In this document: positions 46,874 to 55,016 of the stretch, piece by piece
How positions within the stretch are numbered: the stretch's first letter is position 1
How the letters are laid out: the number at the start of each line of letters is the position of its first letter
Assembly: GCF_014652695.1 (NCBI RefSeq)
Contig: NZ_BMZH01000001.1
Span: 1-64,000, forward strand
Direction of reading: 5' to 3'
DNA: 64,000 nt
Origin: Algimonas arctica
GTDB taxonomy: Bacteria > Pseudomonadota > Alphaproteobacteria > Caulobacterales > Maricaulaceae
Translations under genes and position numbers: made by a program
Notes under the pieces: generated by a model
What the model was told of the DNA's origin: nothing
What the model saw: the letters and a program-made list of their open reading frames with translations, nothing else
Database searches by the model: none

Positions 46874-47839
46874 GTGGAAACAATTGCTCGCATATTAAAA
46901 TTGCTCGGTCATCCAGATCGCTTGAGAATTCTGGCGCTCCTGCAGCATGAAGAACTGACAGTCTCAGAGCTGGTGTCTGTGCTGAAGCTGTCACAGCCAC
47001 GCGTCACGCAATATATAAAGTCGCTTGAGGACGCAGGCGTCGTGGACAGACTGCGCGAAGGCTCGTGGGTGTTTTCCCGGCTTTGCGTAAACGGCGGTAT
47101 TTCGATGGCGATTGTCATGGGTGTGCTTGAAAAGTTGCCGGTTGATGACCCTGTCATGGCGGCAGACCGTGATCGGCTGAACCAAGTTCGGGCCGTGCGG
47201 GCCAACCAAGCCAATCAGTTCTTTGCCGATGTGGCCAATAATTTGGGCCGGTTGAGCCACGAGTTTTTGCCGCAAGCCAAAGTCGAAGCCGCCATTCTGG
47301 CGCAACTGGATACGCGCCAATTTTCCTTGATGGTCGATTTGGGCACAGGGTCTGGGCGGATGCTCGCGCTCTTATCCGATTGGGTCAAAAACGGAATCGG
47401 CATAGATCTGTCGCCCGACATGCTTCGCGTGGCTCGCTATACTTTATCTGATGAGCGGTTTGCGCATTTGTCGGTGCAGCAATCGGATTTGGCGCGAACG
47501 CCGTTGGGTGACGGGGTCGCGGATTTGGTCACTCTGCATCAGGTTTTGCACCATTTGGACCGACCCAGCGACGCGCTTTCAGAGGCCTCACGCCTGCTGG
47601 CTCCCAATGGAACACTCCTCGTGGTTGATTTTGCAGAACATGATCGCGAAGACTTTCGTGACCAATTTTCCCACCGCCGCCTCGGGTTTTCTCCGGAAGA
47701 AATGTCGGACCTTTTGAGCGCGCATCGGTTTGTAGATGTTCGTTATGAGACGATTGCTGGCGCAGACGATACTTACCCTGATCTCTTGATTTGGCGGGCG
47801 ACACGCGCGCCAAAACGAACGCTGGAAACGATAACATGA
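46874..47839 (+). CDS. ArsR-type regulator fused to a class I methyltransferase domain
   Basis: The 321-residue protein has an N-terminal ArsR winged helix (about residues 1-85: ILKLLGHPDRLRILALLQ, LSQPRVTQYIKSLEDAGVV). A SAM-dependent methyltransferase fold follows from about 140, with motif I VDLGTGSGRMLALL, GIDLSPDMLRVA and LVTLHQVLHHLDRP. The start is GTG. Its stop overlaps metF in an ATGA junction, so it belongs to methionine metabolism. It may sense SAM or S-adenosylhomocysteine through the methyltransferase domain, similar in idea to SahR-type ArsR regulators, or act as an enzyme; both are inference. Confidence 0.85.
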   Translation: METIARILKLLGHPDRLRILALLQHEELTVSELVSVLKLSQPRVTQYIKSLEDAGVVDRLREGSWVFSRLCVNGGISMAIVMGVLEKLPVDDPVMAADRDRLNQVRAVRANQANQFFADVANNLGRLSHEFLPQAKVEAAILAQLDTRQFSLMVDLGTGSGRMLALLSDWVKNGIGIDLSPDMLRVARYTLSDERFAHLSVQQSDLARTPLGDGVADLVTLHQVLHHLDRPSDALSEASRLLAPNGTLLVVDFAEHDREDFRDQFSHRRLGFSPEEMSDLLSAHRFVDVRYETIAGADDTYPDLLIWRATRAPKRTLETIT

Positions 47840-48816
47840 CCCGGTCTGTCCCCCAACGCGACCCCAATGCCCCCGTCGGGGCTATCGCACGTACCTCGTC
47901 CGATCGTTCTGTCACGAAGAATAGTTCTGATGTTTGCGTGAGCTTTGAATTTTTTCCACCAAAGACAGTGAAGGCTGAAACGCGCCTTTGGACCGCGATA
48001 GAAACACTTGAACCTCTAGGACCCGACTTTGTTTCCGTGACCTATGGGGCAGGCGGATCGACCCGCGAACGGACGCACCGCACGGTCGAGCGTATGGCCA
48101 AGGAAACCCGCATGAACCCGGCAGCCCATCTGACGTGTGTCGAAGCGACTCGCGATGAAATTGACATTATCGCCAAGGACTACTGGGCCGCAGGCGTGCG
48201 CCATATTGTGGCGCTGCGGGGTGATCCGACCTCTGGTATTGGTGATAAATATCAACCTCATCCCGATGGCTATGCTTACGCATCGGATCTGGTGGAAGGG
48301 TTGAAACGGATTGCCGATTTCGAAGTCACAGTCTCGGCCTATCCCGAACTGCATCCAGAGAGTGGCGATTGGCGCTCAGAGATTGATAATCTAAAACGCA
48401 AAATTGATGCCGGAGCGACGCGGGCCATCACACAATTTTTCTTCTCTCCCGACATTTTTTGGCGCTTCCAAGACCGGGTTCTGGATGCGGGTATTGATAT
48501 CCCGATCGTACCGGGCCTGATGTTGCAGCCAAACGTAAAAGGATTACAAAAAATGTCTGAGCTTTGCGGCGTGGCGGTGCCGGATTGGTATGTCGAATTG
48601 TTCGAAGGTCTCGATAATGAACCGACGACGCGCGACATGCTGACGGCGACTTTGATTTCTGAGCTGGCGGCCGAATTACATGATCGGGGCGTGCGCCATT
48701 ATCACCTCTACACACTCAACCGGGCGGAAATTGCGAATGCCGTGTCGCGCGTGCTAGGATTGCATAGACGGCAATCGATTGGCGATCAAAGCGTTGGACC
48801 TAGTTTACGCGCATGA
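47836..48816 (+). CDS. metF: Methylenetetrahydrofolate reductase
   Basis: The 326-residue flavoprotein reduces 5,10-methylene-THF to 5-methyl-THF, the methyl donor for methionine synthase. Markers are SFEFFPPKTVKAETRLW (about residues 36-52), FVSVTYGAGGSTRERT, HLTCVEATRDEI and GVRHIVALRGDP. The C-terminal NRAEIANAVSRVLG is also typical. The 35-residue N-terminal extension before SFEFFPP is longer than in Escherichia coli. The start is set by the ATGA overlap with the upstream gene. metH is not in the window. Confidence 0.95.
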   Translation: MTRSVPQRDPNAPVGAIARTSSDRSVTKNSSDVCVSFEFFPPKTVKAETRLWTAIETLEPLGPDFVSVTYGAGGSTRERTHRTVERMAKETRMNPAAHLTCVEATRDEIDIIAKDYWAAGVRHIVALRGDPTSGIGDKYQPHPDGYAYASDLVEGLKRIADFEVTVSAYPELHPESGDWRSEIDNLKRKIDAGATRAITQFFFSPDIFWRFQDRVLDAGIDIPIVPGLMLQPNVKGLQKMSELCGVAVPDWYVELFEGLDNEPTTRDMLTATLISELAAELHDRGVRHYHLYTLNRAEIANAVSRVLGLHRRQSIGDQSVGPSLRA

Positions 48817-49505
48817 TTTGGACTCGAATTTTCACGGCGGCGGCGCAGCTTTTTGGGCCGCAGAGCCAAAATGATGGGCGTGGCACCTCTGGCACGGTCG
48901 AAGACGCGCCTGTGGTTGCCGCTTTGATTGCGCTTGGGGCCAAGATGGCGAAAGCGGACGGGGAAGTCCGGACCGAAGATATTGCCGCGTTTGAGCAAGT
49001 CTTTCGCCCTGAACCGGAATCGCAAGCCATGGTCGAACGGTTTTTCCGTCTCGCGCGGCAGACGACATTAGGATTTGAGCGCTATGCGAAACTTATCGCA
49101 AAACATTTTCGCGCGCGCCCAGCGGCGCTTGAAGATGTGATTGATGGTCTATTTCATATTGCGCTAGCAGACGGAGTTTTGACAGCCGAAGAAAATGATT
49201 ATCTAGCCAGAGTTGCCGACATCTTCGGGTTCTCAGAATCTGAGTTTTCCCGCCTCAGAGCCAACCATGTCGGCCGAGGAGCGGATGATCCTTATTTGAT
49301 CCTTGGTATTGATGAGACGGTCACAGATGAAGGTCTGCGTAAGGCCTATCGACGGGCGGCGGCGGCCAACCATCCTGACCGGATCATCGCGCGAGGCTTA
49401 CCGCCAGAAATGACGGCGCTGGCCACGCATAAAATGGCGATGATCAATCGCGCTTATGCGCATATTCAAGCGACACGGAAAAAAGAGCGGGCAATATTGC
49501 TATAA
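48813..49505 (+). CDS. TerB-J domain protein (DjlA-like, without membrane anchor)
   Basis: A 230-residue protein. The first part (about residues 30-145) is a TerB/DjlA-type helical domain (VVAALIALGAKMAKADGEV, then HIALADGVLTAEENDYLARVA). A C-terminal J domain with the diagnostic HPD tripeptide in AAAANHPDRII (about 197-207) recruits DnaK. Escherichia coli DjlA has an N-terminal transmembrane helix; here only a short amphipathic start (MIWTRIFTAAAQLFG) is present. The ATG overlaps the metF stop by 4 bp. Confidence 0.88.
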   Translation: MIWTRIFTAAAQLFGPQSQNDGRGTSGTVEDAPVVAALIALGAKMAKADGEVRTEDIAAFEQVFRPEPESQAMVERFFRLARQTTLGFERYAKLIAKHFRARPAALEDVIDGLFHIALADGVLTAEENDYLARVADIFGFSESEFSRLRANHVGRGADDPYLILGIDETVTDEGLRKAYRRAAAANHPDRIIARGLPPEMTALATHKMAMINRAYAHIQATRKKERAILL

Positions 49506-49609
49506 AGCATGCCTTTCTCAGCCCATCTGACTGAGATGTGACCATATCGCAATGCGAGTGCTCTTGACCTGAGCGCTATTTCTTCCGATTTAGGAGGTCT
49601 AGGAGACGA

Positions 49610-49969
49610 ATGATGACAGGAACTCAGCATCTTCATGGTCCGGGAACGGGCCTGTTTGGACAGATCGGACGTTGGCTCACTCTTGCCGCCGTGACAGTTG
49701 TGGCTGCTTTCATGCTATTTTTCTCTGCGGCCTTTGCTTTAATCCTGATCAGTGCCATCGCCATTTTGGTTTTGATCGCGGTCGCAATCTTCTGGATCAG
49801 AGCCAAATTGACCGGTCGACCGTTTGGTCCACGCGCACAGATGGATGCCCGCATGGCGGACATTCGTCGGCAGATGGGCGCAGATATGCAATCTGCTCCG
49901 CAAACGAAATCCGATGGTCCGGTAATTGATGCGCACCAAACACCCGAAGGCTGGACGGTCGAACGCTAA
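49610..49969 (+). CDS. Small membrane protein of unknown function
   Basis: The 119-residue protein has two close hydrophobic segments (about residues 22-42 and 43-63), then a basic RAKLTGRPFGPRAQMDARM stretch and a soluble tail ending GWTVER. AGGAGG and AGGAGA precede the two adjacent ATG codons at 49610 and 49613. I do not recognise a named family. It is followed after 18 bp by a transporter gene on the same strand. Confidence 0.65.
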   Translation: MMTGTQHLHGPGTGLFGQIGRWLTLAAVTVVAAFMLFFSAAFALILISAIAILVLIAVAIFWIRAKLTGRPFGPRAQMDARMADIRRQMGADMQSAPQTKSDGPVIDAHQTPEGWTVER

Positions 49970-49987
49970 ACCCTTACGCGCCCGCAC

Positions 49988-50863
49988 ATGACGGGGCGCG
50001 ATTTCATAATTATGATGCTTTGCTGCCTCGGTTGGGGCGGCAATTTTGTCCTGAGTTCATGGATTGTGGGGGCTAACCCGGTCCCGCCCTTTATGCTGGC
50101 CTTATTTCGCGCCGTGTTTGTGCTGCTCTTTATGGGCGTGTTTTTGCTTCGACCTTTGCCCAAAAAATTCGGACGTCTTCTATTAGTGAGCCTCTGCGTC
50201 GGTCCGATTCATCTCGGACTTCTCTATACCGGCCTACAAACCGCACCTGCATCTGCGAGTTCGATCATCAGCCAAGCGCTGATCCCAATATCGTCAATCT
50301 TGTCTGTGCTCTTTCTCAAAGAGAGGATCGGTTGGATTCGCTCAACCGCAATTGTCGTGTCGTTATTGGGCGTCATGATCATGGTCTATGAACCCGGCGC
50401 GCTGGCGATGGACCGCGGACTTGTGCTCTTACTTTTGTCTTATGTCGCGCTGGCCACCGGATCTGTTTTAATGCGAACCATTCCCGACGTGGATTGGCGC
50501 CAGTATGTGGCCTGGACGGCGGTGTTGGTGTTTGTGCTGTCGCTCTTCACGACGGCGGTGTTTGAGACGGGCCACGCGGTCGCTTGGGAACAAGCGGGTT
50601 GGAAATTGATTGTTGTGGCGCTTTATGCGGCGCTCTTCGTATCAACTTTCGCGCATGGCCAATATTTCCGCCTGCTTCAGACCTATGAAGTGAGCCAAGT
50701 CATTCCCCTAACATTGATCACCACGCTGTGGGCCTGTCTGCTCGGTGTGTTGGTCTTGAATGAAACGCTCTACCCGCGCTACATCGTGGGGGCGATGCTG
50801 ATCCTGCCTTGCGTCTGGATCATTGCGCGGCGAGGGGCCGTGCCGCCCGTGCAGGAGGACTGA
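49988..50863 (+). CDS. DMT superfamily transporter (EamA family)
   Basis: A 291-residue inner-membrane protein with about ten helices in two EamA repeats. Characteristic segments are LGWGGNFVLSSWIVGANPVPP (first helix and loop, about residues 13-33), LISSI-like SIISQALIPISSILSVLFLKERIG, and EVSQVIPLTLITTLWACLLGVLVLNETL in the second repeat. Amino acid or metabolite export is the family role. The next gene starts 3 bp after the stop. Confidence 0.85.
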   Translation: MTGRDFIIMMLCCLGWGGNFVLSSWIVGANPVPPFMLALFRAVFVLLFMGVFLLRPLPKKFGRLLLVSLCVGPIHLGLLYTGLQTAPASASSIISQALIPISSILSVLFLKERIGWIRSTAIVVSLLGVMIMVYEPGALAMDRGLVLLLLSYVALATGSVLMRTIPDVDWRQYVAWTAVLVFVLSLFTTAVFETGHAVAWEQAGWKLIVVALYAALFVSTFAHGQYFRLLQTYEVSQVIPLTLITTLWACLLGVLVLNETLYPRYIVGAMLILPCVWIIARRGAVPPVQED

Positions 50864-50865
50864 CG

Positions 50866-51294
50866 ATGGCCAATAAAACTGTCCCGGAAGGGCTCAAAGT
50901 TGAGGATTATATCGCGGCCATAGACAGTCCTGAGCGGCGCGCAGATTGCGAATGGCTGCTGAAAACACTGAGCGAAGTGACGGGCATGGCCCCCAAATTG
51001 TGGGGTGGAACGTTGAAGAGTGCTATCGTCGGTTTTGGTGACTATCATTATAAATATGAAAGCGGTCGAGAAGGTGACTCCATGCGCATCGGCTTTGCGA
51101 ACCGCGCGCAAGCTCTCACAATCAATATTATGCCGGGTTACCAGGATTTTGACGAGGAATTATCCCGTCTTGGAAAGCATAAGATGGGCAAATCTTGTCT
51201 CTACATTAAGCGGCTCTCGGATGTGGACACGGATGTTTTGACCGAAATGCTCCAAAAAGGGTTCGCGATTATGGCGGAAAAATACCCCGAATGA
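50866..51294 (+). CDS. DUF1801 domain protein
   Basis: The 142-residue soluble protein has the DUF1801/YdhG-like fold: VEDYIAAIDSPERRADCEWLLKTLSE, GMAPKLWGGTLKSAIVGFGDYHY and the C-terminal GKSCLYIKRLSDVDTDVLTEML. Function is not established for the family. The ATG at 50866 directly follows the transporter stop, and its own stop overlaps the next start by 4 bp, so the three genes form one unit. Confidence 0.8.
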   Translation: MANKTVPEGLKVEDYIAAIDSPERRADCEWLLKTLSEVTGMAPKLWGGTLKSAIVGFGDYHYKYESGREGDSMRIGFANRAQALTINIMPGYQDFDEELSRLGKHKMGKSCLYIKRLSDVDTDVLTEMLQKGFAIMAEKYPE

Positions 51295-52016
51295 GCCCGC
51301 TTATTATTGAAACGCCATCGCCAAACTATAACGACAGAAAACTGCCAATTTCGATGCTCGTTTTGCACTATACGGGCATGGAAAACGGCACGGCGGCGCT
51401 TGATCGAATGCGTGACCCCGATGCGCAAGTCAGCGCGCATTATATGATTGAAGAGGACGGGCGGGTTTTTCGATTGGTCCCGGAAGCAAACAGGGCGTGG
51501 CACGCAGGTGTCTCGGACTGGAATGGGATCAAAGACGTTAATTCCGCCAGTATCGGAATTGAAATCGTCAATGGCGGCCATGAATTTGGATTGCCCGATT
51601 TTCCTGACGTGCAAATCAACGCCTTGATCCCCCTGTGTAAGCGGATCGTGACGGCTCATAATATCGCGCAGCAAAACATCGTCGGTCATTCTGATATTGC
51701 GCCAGAGCGAAAAGAAGACCCGGGGGAGATGTTTCCGTGGACGGGTCTGGCCGCCGCTGGAATTGGCCTATGGCCGGGTGAGGCGAACGGGGATCGGCGC
51801 GTCTTATTCGAACGGGGCGACCGTGATCGCGGCATTAGCTTGATCCAACGGGGGTTGGCTGGGCTGGGCTATGGTGTTGCGTTGGACGGAGTCATGACGG
51901 ACCGAACGGTCGCCGTCATCCGTGCCTTTCAGCGGCGCTATCGGGCCGATAAAATTGACGGGATCGTCGATATGGAAACGTTAGACCTTGTAAGTCGCTT
52001 AGCGCGATTGGTCTGA
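51291..52016 (+). CDS. N-acetylmuramoyl-L-alanine amidase (AmpD-like) with peptidoglycan-binding domain
   Basis: The 241-residue protein has an Amidase_2 domain (zinc ligands in VLHYTGM near residue 26 and GHSDIAPERKEDPG near 137-150; SIGIEIVNGG in the core). A C-terminal PG_binding_1 helix bundle follows (ISLIQRGLAGLGYGVALDG, VIRAFQRRYRADKIDGIVD). It has no signal peptide, so like AmpD it probably cuts anhydro-muropeptides in the cytosol during peptidoglycan recycling. The overlap with the upstream DUF1801 stop fixes the start. Confidence 0.9.
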   Translation: MSPLIIETPSPNYNDRKLPISMLVLHYTGMENGTAALDRMRDPDAQVSAHYMIEEDGRVFRLVPEANRAWHAGVSDWNGIKDVNSASIGIEIVNGGHEFGLPDFPDVQINALIPLCKRIVTAHNIAQQNIVGHSDIAPERKEDPGEMFPWTGLAAAGIGLWPGEANGDRRVLFERGDRDRGISLIQRGLAGLGYGVALDGVMTDRTVAVIRAFQRRYRADKIDGIVDMETLDLVSRLARLV

Positions 52017-52223
52017 GCGAACTCGCGCGAGAGTCCACACACGGATATAGCTCGCGAGGCCCTGTTCGGGCGCTTCGAGCAGTCGTTTATCATCTAACTG
52101 TCGGATCAAACCGGACATGGACAGGGATTCAGTCTTGGCGGCACGGTCTAGTTCGTCCCAAAACTCAGACTCCAGCGCGACTGACGTCGCATGTCCGTGG
52201 ATGGAAACAGAGCGCTTTTTCAT
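51999..52223 (-). CDS. Ribbon-helix-helix domain protein
   Basis: The 74-residue protein has an RHH core near the N-terminus (KKRSVSIHGHATSVALESEFWDELDRAAKTESLSMSGLIRQLDDKR read in parts), matching the RHH_4 family of alphaproteobacteria. It probably binds DNA as a dimer, but targets are unknown. Its 3' end overlaps the amidase gene by 18 bp on the other strand. It is the last member of the sspB-fumC-DUF4169 run, and this neighbourhood is commonly conserved in alphaproteobacteria. Confidence 0.82.
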   Translation of the reverse strand: MKKRSVSIHGHATSVALESEFWDELDRAAKTESLSMSGLIRQLDDKRLLEAPEQGLASYIRVWTLARVRSDQSR

Positions 52224-52393
52224 GCGACATCAAATGGAGGGTGACTGCTCTGGCGCAGCGTATTGCTCGGACGGGTGAGCGCAATAAATCCGGCTTTCAA
52301 GGGCCGATTGGGCCGCAAGTTGGAACGGTTTATCTCACTGATCATCACGGGTTGGCGTGACTGAAAACGCATTCTGGTCAGACCTCAGGGTAG

Positions 52394-52570
52394 CTAACTT
52401 TTGTCCAGTATATGATTATTCAACGCTTTTGTCTGCCTATCACGGGTTGTTTTCGCAACATTACGCTGCGCCAAACTCAATCCATGGGCGACGCGATTGG
52501 CGTCGGCCTGTTTCGTGGCGTCCATTTTGGCTTTGCGTTTACGGGCTTGTTTGAGGTTGTGGACGCTCAC
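52394..52570 (-). CDS. DUF4169 family small basic protein
   Basis: A 58-residue protein beginning GTG at 52570-52568 and overlapping the fumC stop in a GTGA junction. The product starts [20 protein letters not shown], continues [20 protein letters not shown] and ends with DKS. This is the DUF4169 pattern: N-L-[KR]-Q-A-R-K near the start, then A-x-x-N-R. It is Lys/Arg-rich and predicted to be one long helix. Its position between fumC and the ribbon-helix-helix gene supports the call. Function unknown. Confidence 0.85.
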   Translation of the reverse strand: MSVHNLKQARKRKAKMDATKQADANRVAHGLSLAQRNVAKTTRDRQTKALNNHILDKS

Positions 52571-53958
52571 CGCGGAGAAATCATCAATTCTGGCCGCACA
52601 ACCCTGTCAAATTCGTCTTCGGTGACAAACCCGAGGCCGACCGCTTCCTCACGAAGGGTCGTCCCGTTTTTATGCGCTGTCTTTGCGACGGTGGTGGCAT
52701 TGTCATAACCAATGGTCGGGGCGAGCGCCGTGACGAGCATGAGGGAGCGGCTCAAAAGTTCGGCAATCCGGTCTTCATTGGCCGTGATACCGACAACACA
52801 GCGGTCCGAGAAACTGCGGGAGGCTTCGGCCAACAGCGTGATGGATTGCAGCATATTATAGACCATTACAGGCTTGTAGACGTTCAATTCGAAATGGCCT
52901 TGGCTGCCCGCGATTGTGATGGTCGTGTTATTGCCCATGACTTGGGTGCAGACCATCGTGATGGCTTCGCACTGGGTCGGATTGACTTTACCCGGCATAA
53001 TCGAGCTGCCCGGTTCATTCGCTGGCAAGCTGATCTCACCGAGACCTGAGCGCGGCCCGGACGCGAGAAAGCGAATGTCATTGGCGATCTTGAGCAGGGA
53101 CACCGCGACCGTATTTAACGCGCCGTGGGCTGAGACAAAGGCATCATGCGCCGCAAGCGCTTCGAATTTATTATCGGCGGTGCGAAATGGCAGACCAGTA
53201 TAGCTGGCCACTTCAGCGGCGAAGTCTTCTGCAAACCCGGGTTTCGCATTCAGTCCCGTGCCGACGGCTGTGCCGCCCTGCGCCAGTGGGTAAAGCTCTT
53301 CTAGTCCCCGTTTTACACGCTCTATACCGAGGTCGAGTTGCGCCACATAGCCTGAGAATTCTTGTCCTAACGTGACGGGTGTCGCGTCTTGCGTATGGGT
53401 TCGGCCGATTTTGATGATGGACTTAAAGGCTTCCGCCTTATCATTGAGCGCGTTCCGCAAGACTTGCAATTCGGGCAGTAATTTATGCGCGATCTGTTCC
53501 GCCGCACTAATGTGCATGGCTGTCGGGAATGTGTCGTTGGAAGATTGGCTGCGATTGACGTGGTCATTGGGGTGAACAGGTGATTTTGAGCCAATTTCGC
53601 CGCCCAAAATTTCAATGGCTTTATTCGAGACGACTTCGTTCGAATTCATATTGGATTGTGTGCCGGAGCCGGTTTGCCAAATAGAGAGCGGGAAATTGTC
53701 GTCTAACTTGCCCTCAGCCACGTCGGACGCCGCCTGCACGATGGCATCCTTTAGGTGGGACTCCAGATTATCAGCCTTATAATTGGCAATCGCGGCGGAA
53801 CGTTTGATGATTCCGAGCGCCCGGATCAGCGCGGGCGGCATGGTTTCAATTCCAATCGGAAAGTTGATCAGCGAGCGCGCCGTTTGCGCCCCATAATATT
53901 TATCAGACGGAACGTTGAGTTCGCCAAAGGAGTCAGATTCGGTGCGAAATTTTGTCAT
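52567..53958 (-). CDS. fumC: Fumarate hydratase class II
   Basis: A 463-residue iron-independent fumarase of the TCA cycle. Motifs are [24 protein letters not shown] at the N-terminus (read in parts), [54 protein letters not shown], and the aspartase/fumarase signature [16 protein letters not shown] at about residue 316. The length matches the Escherichia coli FumC (467). It is transcribed in the direction sspB, small membrane gene, fumC, DUF4169, RHH. Confidence 0.96.
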   Translation of the reverse strand: MTKFRTESDSFGELNVPSDKYYGAQTARSLINFPIGIETMPPALIRALGIIKRSAAIANYKADNLESHLKDAIVQAASDVAEGKLDDNFPLSIWQTGSGTQSNMNSNEVVSNKAIEILGGEIGSKSPVHPNDHVNRSQSSNDTFPTAMHISAAEQIAHKLLPELQVLRNALNDKAEAFKSIIKIGRTHTQDATPVTLGQEFSGYVAQLDLGIERVKRGLEELYPLAQGGTAVGTGLNAKPGFAEDFAAEVASYTGLPFRTADNKFEALAAHDAFVSAHGALNTVAVSLLKIANDIRFLASGPRSGLGEISLPANEPGSSIMPGKVNPTQCEAITMVCTQVMGNNTTITIAGSQGHFELNVYKPVMVYNMLQSITLLAEASRSFSDRCVVGITANEDRIAELLSRSLMLVTALAPTIGYDNATTVAKTAHKNGTTLREEAVGLGFVTEDEFDRVVRPELMISPR

Positions 53959-54004
53959 GAGCTGCCGTTAGCAGGCGCGCGGCGAAGGGGCTAGTCTCTG
54001 GACG

Positions 54005-54280
54005 TTATTCACGAATGCTCATGATAAAGAAAATGACAAGGGTGATGAACGTCAGTCCGAATATAGCAATCATGATTGCGGTAATATTCAGACTAGACAC
54101 CCAAACCGGGCTTGCGTCTGATTGCTTAATCTCAGCCAAAATTAGCGTTGAAAAAAGATAGCCTGCGAGAACCCATAGAAATGCGGTATAAATTATTTTC
54201 CCAAAGGTCGTGAAGGGAACGAAATCCAACTGGTACCGCAGTCCACGGAATGAGGATTTGAGGAAAAAGTGCTTGTTCAA
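54005..54280 (-). CDS. Small two-helix membrane protein
   Basis: I do not recognise this family. The open frame reaches back into sspB, but the credible part starts at TTG 54280, 1 bp after the sspB stop, and gives 91 residues starting [M]NKHFFLKSSFRGLRYQLDF. Two hydrophobic segments follow (about residues 25-45 and 55-88, ending FFIMSIRE). It sits between sspB and fumC on the same strand and is probably cotranscribed. The lack of an ATG makes the start uncertain. Confidence 0.5.
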   Translation of the reverse strand: MNKHFFLKSSFRGLRYQLDFVPFTTFGKIIYTAFLWVLAGYLFSTLILAEIKQSDASPVWVSSLNITAIMIAIFGLTFITLVIFFIMSIRE

Positions 54281-54281
54281 G

Positions 54282-54887
54282 CTACTTCTTTCGGAAGCTG
54301 TCCAAACTGACGACTTTCGGCGTATCGCCTTCAGTGGCGGCGTCATCAGAATTCGTGTCATCAGTCGTATCGTCATCAGCATTATCGGCTGATTTTTTAC
54401 CGAACTTTGGCGCCGCTTTAGCAGGAGCGCCTAGCGTTGATGATATGGGCTTGCTCAAACCTGTGGTCGCGGGTGATGCTAATGATGTGACAGGCGAAAT
54501 GTCCAAGACTGGACCGCCCTCCATCTCGGCAGGAGTTTCAAAGGCCAATGAAAAGCCCACGCTCGGATCATGAAAACGCGTGATCGCGTGATAGGGCACA
54601 CGAAGGTATTTCGGGATGCCCCCGAACTTCAATGTGACTTCGAAATCATCGGCATTCGCGGCGAGATCCCAATATTGGTGTTCTAAGACGATGGTGATTT
54701 CTTCCGGGTATCGCTCCGCCAGAGAATCATCAATTTCTGCGCCCGGATACCGGGTCAGGAATGTGATATAAAAATGGTGCGCACCGGGCAGGCCATCTTC
54801 CCGAATGACACGACGAATCGCGTCTCGGACAATCCCGCGTAGCGCAAGGCTCCGCATTTGCTCGTAATTCATCAGGTCTTGACTCAT
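54282..54887 (-). CDS. sspB: ClpXP adaptor SspB, alpha type
   Basis: The 201-residue protein is the alphaproteobacterial SspB, which tethers ssrA-tagged proteins to ClpXP. The substrate-binding domain spans about residues 10-125 (HHFYITFLTRYPGAEIDDSL, PEEITIVLEHQYWDL, VTLKFGGIPKYLRVPYHAIT, FHDPSVGFSLAF). An acidic, low-complexity linker follows, and a short C-terminal ClpX-binding tail, VVSLDSFRKK. The tmRNA gene that encodes the tag lies under 3 kb away on the same strand. The 5' end overlaps an open frame of the divergent P450 region. Confidence 0.93.
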   Translation of the reverse strand: MSQDLMNYEQMRSLALRGIVRDAIRRVIREDGLPGAHHFYITFLTRYPGAEIDDSLAERYPEEITIVLEHQYWDLAANADDFEVTLKFGGIPKYLRVPYHAITRFHDPSVGFSLAFETPAEMEGGPVLDISPVTSLASPATTGLSKPISSTLGAPAKAAPKFGKKSADNADDDTTDDTNSDDAATEGDTPKVVSLDSFRKK

Positions 54888-55016
54888 AGGCCTATCTTAG
54901 AGCGGCGAGATAGCGGGTCAACCGCATACCTTCACGCAAAGTTTCGCAGAGGCAAGCCTGCGGGGGTCGACAAAGGCCGCAAGACAGGCGCGTTTTTCGG
55001 GCCTAAGACATTGAGG

